A DNA stretch of 21,819 nt from Porphyromonadaceae bacterium UBA4259. Lineage in GTDB: Bacteria; Bacteroidota; Bacteroidia; Bacteroidales; Muribaculaceae. Location of the stretch: contig DGWL01000053.1 of NCBI GenBank assembly GCA_002396125.1, positions 1 through 21,819 of the forward strand. Reading direction: 5' to 3'. Below are positions 15,704-21,819 of the stretch, one piece after another; position 1 is the stretch's first letter; the number at the start of each line of letters is the position of its first letter. A program made the position numbers and the translations under genes. Under the pieces are notes generated by a model, which did no database searches, was not told the DNA's origin, and was given only the letters and a program-made list of their open reading frames with translations.

Positions 15704-17932
15704 ATGAAAAAAATCATTCTTTTATTCACAATTCTCACCACGCTGGGCGTAGTGAAAGCAGCAGTGCATGGCGACGTAAACTGCGACGGAGCAGTCAATG
15801 CCGCTGATGTGACGGCACTTTACAAGTTCATCCTTAATGGAGACCAAACTTATTATGACACAAGCGATGTCAATGATGACGAAAACGTAAACTCGGCCGA
15901 TGTGACCGGGGTCTACAACGAGATTCTGGGATATAACACACCAAAAAAGGGGAAGATTTTTATTAGCGACAACGCCAACTGGGGCGACATGGCGCTCTAC
16001 GCATGGCCCGAAGCAGGGTTAGCATCATGGCCCGGGTTGCACCACAACGGCACAGTGACCAAGGACGGCAAGAGTTACTACCAGTTTGACTTGACCGACG
16101 GTTATTATGGCAAATCCCTCAACTACATCGCCAACAACTATAGTGCTGTGACAGGAGGCACAGGCAAGCAACTCGACCTGATGACCGAGTTCACAATGGG
16201 CAATAATGACATTTATCTCACGGTGAACAACAATGGCTATGTAATAGACGATGACGGCACTCCCCCACCTGTGGTGTACTTGCACAGCGACCTGGGATGG
16301 GACGACTACTGCCTCTATGTGTGGAAAGACGCTGCACCTGTGCAGGCAACATGGCCCGGCGAGCATTACACGAGCTCAACCACCATTGATGGCGAGTTGT
16401 GGTACACATTTGAAATGCCAAAGAAATACTACCAAACCACCGGCACCAACTGGATAGTGAACAACAATAACGGTGGCAAGCAACACGACTTGATGCAAGG
16501 CTTCAGCTACGATGAGGACATCTACATCCGCGTGGCTGCCGATGGCACCTATTTGGTATCAACGACCAGCTATGGCGGTGGTGGCGACGTCATAGAACCG
16601 GGAGAGAGCCGTCCACTGGAGGTCGACAACACTATTGCTGTGAGCGACAAAAACCGTGTCATCTACGAGATGAACGTGGGTTCATTCACCAGTGCAGGCA
16701 CGTTTGCTGCAGCTCAGGCCAAGCTAGCCGACCTGCGCACTCTGGGCATCGATATCGTGTGGCTCATGCCAATATATCCACGCGGGGGCGGCATCAACAG
16801 TCCCTACGCAGCCACCAATTTCAAGGCCACAAATCCCAGCTATGGCACTATTGCCGACCTGCGCAATTTCGTTGCCCGCGCCCATGAGCTTGGCATGCAG
16901 GTGGTGCTCGACTGGGTACCCAACCACACAGCTACCGATGCCGTGTGGGTAACTGAGCATCCTGAGTACTACACAACCCAAAACGGACAGATGGTGCATC
17001 CCAACAACTATGGCGATGTGTACCAACTCAACTACAGCAACCCCGACCTGTGCGAAGCAATGAACGACTGTCTGCGTTTCTGGATTGACCAGGCCGATGT
17101 TGACGGCTATCGTTGCGACTACGTGTCGAGCAACGCAATTCCCGGCAGCTATTGGGCGGCAACCATTCCCATGTTGCGCAGTCATGCCGGCGACAAGGCA
17201 CTCACCATGATTGCCGAGACCGACATTGTGCACGATGCCAGCAAACTCCTGAACGTGGGCTTCGACTACGATTACGCATGGAACTTGCAAAGCGGCAAGC
17301 TAGAGCGTTTCGGACCCAACGGCACCAACGGCAACACCCTCAAGGGCTATTGCGAAACATTCATCAGCGAGAGCTTTGGCCGCAGCTTCGACCGCATGAC
17401 CTATCTCACCAACCATGACCAAAACTTCAACGACGGTGGCAGAACACTGGAGAAGATGTACGGCCCCAATAAGTATGCCCTCACCACACTCATCTTCACA
17501 ATCTATGGAATGCCACTGCTCTACAATGGCCAGGAGGTGGGCAACGACCAAATACTCGACTACTTCCACGACACCAAGATTAACTGGAACAGTACCGACA
17601 CCAAGATGCACAACACCATTCGCACCCTAGTTGCACTGCGCCACACTCAACCCGCTCTTGCCAATGGCACCGCTGCCACATTCCACGGTTGCAGCAGCGG
17701 CAACGTGATGGCCTACACCAAGAGCAACGGTAACAGCACTGTGCTCGTAGTGCTCAATCTGGGCAATACCGATGTAACTTCCAGTATCGACGGCATCGAC
17801 GCCGGCAATTACCAGGTGTGGCTCGACAGCCGCACCATTGCCGGCGGTCCCACCTGCGCCGACATCACACTGACCAGCACCAGCACTCTGGCTATTGGAG
17901 CCAAAGGCTACCTGGTGCTAGTTAAGCAATAA
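15704..17932 (+). CDS. Secreted GH13 alpha-amylase with N-terminal dockerin-like module and two starch-binding modules
   Basis: A 742-residue exported enzyme that should cleave alpha-1,4 links in starch or glycogen. A signal peptide (residues 1-20, ending VVKAA) is followed directly by a dockerin-like module (22-76) with two Ca-loop repeats (GDVNCDGAVNAADVTALY and a diverged VNDDENVNSADVTGVY). Two similar beta-rich modules follow (about 83-178 and 187-290), each with a W...LYAW/LYVW strand and a WPG motif, like CBM26-type starch-binding modules. The catalytic GH13 domain begins near residue 315 (VIYEMNVGSFT). Conserved regions are DWVPNH (D403, H408), GYRCD with nucleophile D472, acid/base E505 (IAETD) and NHD with D572. 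A C-terminal beta domain ends in GYLVLVKQ. No lipoprotein Cys is seen. There are no Sus-type neighbours in the window. Confidence 0.92.
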   Translation: MKKIILLFTILTTLGVVKAAVHGDVNCDGAVNAADVTALYKFILNGDQTYYDTSDVNDDENVNSADVTGVYNEILGYNTPKKGKIFISDNANWGDMALYAWPEAGLASWPGLHHNGTVTKDGKSYYQFDLTDGYYGKSLNYIANNYSAVTGGTGKQLDLMTEFTMGNNDIYLTVNNNGYVIDDDGTPPPVVYLHSDLGWDDYCLYVWKDAAPVQATWPGEHYTSSTTIDGELWYTFEMPKKYYQTTGTNWIVNNNNGGKQHDLMQGFSYDEDIYIRVAADGTYLVSTTSYGGGGDVIEPGESRPLEVDNTIAVSDKNRVIYEMNVGSFTSAGTFAAAQAKLADLRTLGIDIVWLMPIYPRGGGINSPYAATNFKATNPSYGTIADLRNFVARAHELGMQVVLDWVPNHTATDAVWVTEHPEYYTTQNGQMVHPNNYGDVYQLNYSNPDLCEAMNDCLRFWIDQADVDGYRCDYVSSNAIPGSYWAATIPMLRSHAGDKALTMIAETDIVHDASKLLNVGFDYDYAWNLQSGKLERFGPNGTNGNTLKGYCETFISESFGRSFDRMTYLTNHDQNFNDGGRTLEKMYGPNKYALTTLIFTIYGMPLLYNGQEVGNDQILDYFHDTKINWNSTDTKMHNTIRTLVALRHTQPALANGTAATFHGCSSGNVMAYTKSNGNSTVLVVLNLGNTDVTSSIDGIDAGNYQVWLDSRTIAGGPTCADITLTSTSTLAIGAKGYLVLVKQ

Positions 17933-17961
17933 CACACTTTTTTCATCACCTACATCTCACC

Positions 17962-17994
17962 GTGGATGTGTCAAAGATGACACATCCACTTTTT
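17962..17994 (+). terminator. Terminator of the amylase gene
   Basis: GTGGATGTGTCA (17962-17973) pairs perfectly with TGACACATCCAC (17978-17989) across a 4-base loop, followed by TTTTT. It begins 29 bases after the amylase stop. Confidence 0.9.
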
Positions 17995-18109
17995 ATTTCT
18001 TGCCGTACATTTCATTTACAAAATCCTTGGCTTCTTGCTCAGTGTAGTTGCCAGGGATTTCAATTCTCTTACCATCGATATCTACCTTAAATCCGCAGCA
18101 CTTTTTTGA
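17993..18109 (-). pseudogene. Short coding-like fragment without a start codon
   Basis: On the - strand a 38-residue frame runs from just after a TAA (18112-18110) to a TAA at 17995-17993. It reads SKKCCGFKVDIDGKRIEIPG and continues NYTEQEAKDFVNEMYGKK. It has protein-like composition and a natural-looking C-terminus, but there is no ATG, GTG or TTG near its beginning, so it is either the 3' remnant of a small gene or chance. Its end abuts the amylase terminator, and a related hairpin lies just beyond its other end. I do not recognise the family. Confidence 0.35.
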
Positions 18110-18125
18110 TTAAACCTTATAACAT

Positions 18126-18157
18126 GAGGGTGCGTCAAAATGACACATCCTCTTTTT
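18126..18157 (+). terminator. Second, related hairpin (terminator-like)
   Basis: GAGGGTGCGTCA (18126-18137) pairs with TGACACATCCTC (18141-18152) with one mismatch and one G-U, loop AAA, followed by TTTTT. The right arm is almost the same as that of the amylase terminator 163 bases earlier, so the two look like diverged copies. Bases 18160-18340 are AT-rich with no gene that I can see. Confidence 0.65.
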
Positions 18158-18344
18158 ACCCATACAACCCACTACAAACAACAGTTTTAAAACTACACGA
18201 GTAATATTTAAACACTACACTTCTTTTTTCGCTTAATTTTTTAACCCTACACATAAAATGCAAAAATGCTGATTCTCATTATATTAATTTAAAATAAAAC
18301 ACTACAATCAAATAGCCTTTAACAACATGCTGCAACAAACAACA

Positions 18345-18376
18345 TTTGCAAATTTAATTTTTGTATTGTATTTTTG
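18345..18376 (+). promoter_or_regulatory. Promoter of the DUF47 / PiT-like regulator / porin operon
   Basis: TTTG (18345-18348) and TATTTTTG (18369-18376) are 20 bases apart, an exact consensus match. Transcription would start near 18383, about 22 bases before the ATG at 18405. No classical Pho box could be identified by eye. Confidence 0.8.
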
Positions 18377-18404
18377 CATTTAGTAACATTAATGCCTCAT
18401 TATT

Positions 18405-19052
18405 ATGTTTGGAACCAAAAAGACTAATAAGACCATCAGCGACCTTGACAGTTTCCTCGACAATCTCGATGAATGCGTTCTGACCTACAAGAACGGCATT
18501 AAGAACTATCTGGAAGGCAACAAGAAAGATTTCGACGACAATCTGGAGTCGATAACACAACTGCGTGACAATACCACCGAGCTGCGTCGCACCATAGAGA
18601 ACGAGCTTTACACTTACTCATTAGTGAGCGAGCAGCGTGTTGACATTATGCAGCTACTTGAGCACCTCGACAAGATTATCAACCTGCTTCACAAGAACTT
18701 GTGGCAATATGAAATAGAGATTCCATTCTTTCCCTCTGAGCTCAACGTTGACTTTCTGAAGCTTGTGGAGATAACCGGTCTGGCTGTTGAAGGAATTATT
18801 CAGGCATCGCGCGATTACTTTAAGGCGCCGCGCTTTGTGGGCGAGAAGACCCACCGCATCTATTTCTTTGAAAAAGAGGTGAGCAAATTGGCCCAGTCGA
18901 TTAAGCGCAGAGTATTTCATGAGATGGACAACTTCAAGCTCAGCCAGAAGTTCCACCTGCGCTACTTCACCCTCCACGTTGAAGAACTTGCCGAGGAGGC
19001 TGTTCGCGTTGCCGACCACCTCTCGATTATGGTAATTCGCCACACCAACTAA
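18405..19052 (+). CDS. DUF47 (PhoU-like) phosphate-transport accessory protein
   Basis: A 215-residue all-helical cytoplasmic protein of the DUF47/PhoU_div family (Pfam PF01865). It begins with MFGTKKTNKTISDLDSFLDNLDECVLTY and continues with long amphipathic helices forming two PhoU-like three-helix bundles; a typical segment is HLDKIINLLHKNLWQYEIEI. Acidic E/D-containing helices such as LHVEELAEEAVRVADHL near the C-terminus fit the metal-binding surface of PhoU proteins. In bacteria and archaea DUF47 genes are usually next to a PiT-type phosphate permease, whose activity they are thought to modulate. Here the next gene, 27 bases downstream, is a PiT-like protein fused to a DNA-binding domain instead of an ordinary permease. 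It is the first gene of the operon after a strong promoter. Confidence 0.88.
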   Translation: MFGTKKTNKTISDLDSFLDNLDECVLTYKNGIKNYLEGNKKDFDDNLESITQLRDNTTELRRTIENELYTYSLVSEQRVDIMQLLEHLDKIINLLHKNLWQYEIEIPFFPSELNVDFLKLVEITGLAVEGIIQASRDYFKAPRFVGEKTHRIYFFEKEVSKLAQSIKRRVFHEMDNFKLSQKFHLRYFTLHVEELAEEAVRVADHLSIMVIRHTN

Positions 19053-19079
19053 TTGTTAATCAATCAACTTTCCCTGCCC

Positions 19080-20657
19080 ATGGAAATTGTGACAATGATA
19101 TTAATGCTGCTGTTGATGGGAGCATGGCTAGGATACCGAGAAATTGGTGTCAGCTTCTTGGGCATACACATTCGCGATTTAATTTCACCGCGACTGATAG
19201 GGCTAATGCTCGTTGTTGTTTCCTCAACATTATGCATGCTTGCGTTCTTCATCACCAATAAAACGGCATCGACAGTCACAGGTCTTGGAGTGAGAGAGGT
19301 TTATATAATAATGTGTGGCATAGTTATGACAATTGCCATAATCAGAAGCGCCGGGCAGTACACCTCGGCAGTGACCGCTTTTTGGGGTGCACTGATAGGC
19401 ATTGGTTGCTACAACCAGAATCTCGATAACAACTCGCTGGCCGCGGCTCTACTATCACTGCTTGCGGCTCCAGTGCTTGGCATGATGTTTTTCACGCTCT
19501 ACGACAAGATTATTGACCGCACCGTGTTAAAGACCGACAAGCACCTATTGCTCAAGAACTTATTAATGAAAAGACTTGCTTTGGCCGGCATCATCCTGGG
19601 CGGAATTACTCTCGCCGCCAACTATGCACTATTCACGTCTTCATTCCTTTCATCACTGCGCACCGAGATTGACGTGAGCTGGTTGCCGCATCTAGCCATT
19701 TACATTGTTGTGCTTAGCATAGCGATGGCATTTCCCATGACCATTGTTCTCAATAATGAAAATTCAATGGCTAAACCCATGAGATGGGCACTACCGTCAC
19801 TTTATGCCACAATAACCGTGTTGCTGCTGGGAAATATAGGCGCAACCGCACTATTGGGCGCTACCCCTGTGATAGTGTCGCCCAGCCAGCTTAGAGAGTG
19901 CAGCAAGATTAGCAACGGCACCCGCCATCGCAGCATTACCAATCTTGCCACAATCTCGATTGTCACCCCCGCACTTGCATTCTTGCTTGTGATGTTGATG
20001 TGCAGCATTGTTCGTCACCCTGTTCTCATTCTGATCGTCACTTGCTTTATAATCGTCACTTGCGGGTTCGTAACACTCTACTCACGTCAACGCCGCAGCC
20101 ATAAGATTACCAAGAAGGCTCTTAACGAAGAGCTCACCCACAGCAGCAAGGCAGGCGATGAGCGCAACCGCCTTGATGTGGCCGCTGTGACATCGCAATT
20201 CAACGTGATGACATGCGAGATTGACATCAAGCACAAGGAACTGGTGAACTTGTCGCTCTATATCAAACAACAGCGCCAATACCTAGAAGACTTGAGCCGA
20301 CAACTGCAACAGCTATGCGATAGCGATGTCGATGCTCCCACTCTGCGCAGCGAGCTACAACAAGCCGTGGTCAAACTCAACGAGAACATGAAACTCACCG
20401 GCGAAATGGACCAGTTCTACAACCAAGTGGAAGAACTACACAAGAACTTCGTGAGCCGCCTGCTAATGCGCTGCCCTCAACTCTCGGAAAAAGACAAGCG
20501 ACTCGCCATCCTGCTCAGGCTTGGCTTCTCGACCAAAGACATCGCAAGCATGCTCAACGTGGAACCCAAGAGCGTGGAAGTGAGCCGATACCGATTCAGG
20601 CGCAAACTAAGGCTCGACCGCAGCGTGAATATTGTTGATTATTTAAAAATGATATAA
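19080..20657 (+). CDS. PiT-permease-like membrane protein fused to a coiled coil and LuxR-type HTH (candidate membrane-bound regulator)
   Basis: I start at the ATG at 19080 (525 residues); the frame also allows TTG at 19053, directly after the DUF47 stop. Residues 1-335 have about ten hydrophobic helices in two halves. Spacing and local sequence resemble PiT (PF01384) permeases: LSLLAAPVLGMMFFTLY (125-141) looks like the SPLLG helix, and SAVTAFWGALIGIG (96-109) fits the position of PVSTTHAIVGALIG. The signature residues are absent: the GANDVAN sites are replaced by GYREIGVSFLG (18-28) and an AANYALFTSSF stretch (179-189), and neither STTH is present. Residues 336-460 are cytosolic and coiled-coil rich (ELVNLSLYIKQQRQYLEDLS). 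Residues 466-525 are a LuxR/GerE-like helix-turn-helix (LSEKDKRLAILLRLGFSTKD, then IASMLNVEPKSVEVSRYRFR) of the type ending many Bacteroidetes regulators. It is probably a membrane-tethered regulator rather than a working permease. The PiT link is by eye. Confidence 0.65.
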   Translation: MEIVTMILMLLLMGAWLGYREIGVSFLGIHIRDLISPRLIGLMLVVVSSTLCMLAFFITNKTASTVTGLGVREVYIIMCGIVMTIAIIRSAGQYTSAVTAFWGALIGIGCYNQNLDNNSLAAALLSLLAAPVLGMMFFTLYDKIIDRTVLKTDKHLLLKNLLMKRLALAGIILGGITLAANYALFTSSFLSSLRTEIDVSWLPHLAIYIVVLSIAMAFPMTIVLNNENSMAKPMRWALPSLYATITVLLLGNIGATALLGATPVIVSPSQLRECSKISNGTRHRSITNLATISIVTPALAFLLVMLMCSIVRHPVLILIVTCFIIVTCGFVTLYSRQRRSHKITKKALNEELTHSSKAGDERNRLDVAAVTSQFNVMTCEIDIKHKELVNLSLYIKQQRQYLEDLSRQLQQLCDSDVDAPTLRSELQQAVVKLNENMKLTGEMDQFYNQVEELHKNFVSRLLMRCPQLSEKDKRLAILLRLGFSTKDIASMLNVEPKSVEVSRYRFRRKLRLDRSVNIVDYLKMI

Positions 20658-20698
20658 TTCATAAATTATCCTTTTATTAACTTAACAGTTTTAGTACA

Positions 20699-21819
20699 AT
20701 GAAAAAATTATTAACATTAACCTTTGTGCTGGCGCTATCGTCGTTAGGTTGCGCCTGGGCACAAAATGACGAACTCGCCACTACCAACCAGTATGGGGTG
20801 AAAGTCGACCGAGAGGAAGTTATCTCGGAACAACGCAACAACATTCTTACTTTTGAATCAAAGAACAAGAAGTACCGCCTGTGGTTTGACAACCGCGTTC
20901 AAGTTGACGGCGCTATGTTCTTTGGCAAGAAAGAGGGTTATAACAAGATTGGCAACGGTGCCTCAATTCGTCGCGCACGCTTCGCCGTGAAAGCTCGCCT
21001 GCCCTACAACTGGTATGGCGAGGTTGACGTTGATTTTGCCGATGGCAAGTTTGAGCTCAAGGACGCTATCGTGCAATTTGACGGCATCCCTAATGTGTCA
21101 ATTAAAGCCGGTAACTTCAAGGAAGACTTCTCAATGGAGCAGACCACCACATCGCGCTACCTCACCTTCATGGAGCGTCCAATGGTGGTAAAAGCACTGG
21201 TTCCCTCACGTCACTTGGGTATTCAGGTTGCCTACCTGCGCGACCACTTCCGCGCAACCGGTGGTATGTTCTTCCAGACTGTAGCCGGCGAGGAAGAGCT
21301 CACCTACGTTCAGGACAACAACAAGGACTTTGGTCGCAGTCAAGGCTACTCATTCACCGGCAAAGTGGGCTTCATGCCATATGCCAAGGACCGCACTTGG
21401 GGTCTCTATGCCGGCGCTAAGATTTCTTATCGCACTCCAAAGACCGACGTTGCCACCAACGAGTACGGCGGCGAGCGTTTCAGCACACGCAATGCCACAA
21501 GCATCAACCGCAAGAAATATCTCGACACCGATGTGATTCCCGATGTTGACCACACTCTCCTTTATGGTCTTGAGGGTGCTGCCTACTATGGCCCCGCACG
21601 CCTCCAGACTGAGTGGATTCGCAACTCGGTTGATGCCGCTAAGGCTACCTACAACTTTGGCGGTTGGTACGTTCACGCATCATGCTTGCTCTTTGGCGGC
21701 AAGCAGCGCTTCAACACCGCCGAGGGCGAGTTCACCCAGCCATCGCGCGGCCGCAAGTGGGGCGACCTGGAGCTCGCCGTGCGCTACGACTACCTGAGCC
21801 TCAACAACAAGGACATCTA
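20699..21819 (+). CDS. OprO/OprP-type phosphate-selective porin (3' end outside the window)
   Basis: The frame runs from the ATG at 20699 to the window edge without a stop (373 codons seen). A signal peptide (MKKLLTLTFVLALSSLGCAWA, cleaved before QNDE) precedes a beta-barrel sequence of alternating hydrophobic strands. The region IRRARFAVKARLPYNWYGEV, followed by DVDFADGKFELKDAIVQFDG and IKAGNFKEDFSMEQTTTSRYLTFMERP, is the characteristic start of the OprO/OprP porin family (PF07396), in which the GNFKEPFSLE-type segment is well conserved. P. aeruginosa OprP takes up phosphate, OprO polyphosphate; Bacteroidetes homologues are annotated for phosphate by homology. It starts 41 bases after the PiT-like regulator with no terminator between, and belongs to the same operon. 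Confidence 0.88.
   Translation, partial: MKKLLTLTFVLALSSLGCAWAQNDELATTNQYGVKVDREEVISEQRNNILTFESKNKKYRLWFDNRVQVDGAMFFGKKEGYNKIGNGASIRRARFAVKARLPYNWYGEVDVDFADGKFELKDAIVQFDGIPNVSIKAGNFKEDFSMEQTTTSRYLTFMERPMVVKALVPSRHLGIQVAYLRDHFRATGGMFFQTVAGEEELTYVQDNNKDFGRSQGYSFTGKVGFMPYAKDRTWGLYAGAKISYRTPKTDVATNEYGGERFSTRNATSINRKKYLDTDVIPDVDHTLLYGLEGAAYYGPARLQTEWIRNSVDAAKATYNFGGWYVHASCLLFGGKQRFNTAEGEFTQPSRGRKWGDLELAVRYDYLSLNNKDI

Noticed and set aside
19053..19079. TTG start directly after the DUF47 stop for the PiT-like regulator
   Set aside because: The ATG at 19080 gives an N-terminus that begins at the first membrane helix, as PiT proteins do; the nine extra residues add nothing recognisable.
1..21819. 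tRNA, rRNA, insertion-sequence transposase or integrase genes
   Set aside because: I looked for these and found none on either strand; the AT-rich left segment shows no attachment-site repeats that I could detect by eye.

Overview
The window looks like a chromosomal segment from a gut Bacteroidales bacterium (Muribaculaceae or Prevotellaceae would fit; I cannot place the genus). The reasons are a fused MurF-alanine racemase, a GSCFA protein, a BspA-like leucine-rich-repeat protein, dockerin-like modules on secreted proteins, an OprO/OprP-type porin, and several promoters of the Bacteroides form (TTTG, 19-20 bases, TAnnTTTG). All assignments come from reading the sequence; no database search was run.

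Bases 1-4220 are an AT-rich accessory segment. It holds the end of an AlbA/RecG-like regulator, two overlapping genes whose products each carry an R-x4-H HEPN-type RNase motif, a decayed third member of that operon, and the 3' part of a BspA-like LRR gene whose 5' end is missing. A strong terminator at 4184-4220 closes it. Next comes an 83-bp sequence repeated three times, whose last copy carries a good promoter.

Bases 4500-11690 are ordinary, more GC-rich chromosome, all on the + strand: a GSCFA protein, the MurF-Alr fusion (peptidoglycan precursor synthesis), an AspT/YidE-type transporter, a MarC-family membrane protein, a LUD-domain protein and a secreted TonB-C-like protein. Bases 11776-15437 are on the - strand: an Xaa-Pro aminopeptidase, two tandem deoxynucleoside kinases (purine salvage) and a secreted Cys/Lys-rich repeat protein. 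Most of these units have a recognisable promoter or hairpin terminator.

Bases 15704-17932 encode a secreted GH13 alpha-amylase with an N-terminal dockerin-like module and two starch-binding modules. A gap of about 470 bases follows, with two related hairpins bracketing a start-less coding fragment, then a strong promoter. The last three genes (18405 to the end) form a likely phosphate-linked operon: a PhoU-like DUF47 protein, an unusual membrane protein, and a phosphate-type porin that runs off the window. The middle gene sits where a PiT phosphate permease is normally found. Its N-terminal part resembles a PiT permease that has lost its signature motifs, and it is joined to a coiled coil and a LuxR-type DNA-binding domain. 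This possible membrane-bound phosphate sensor-regulator is the most interesting item in the window.
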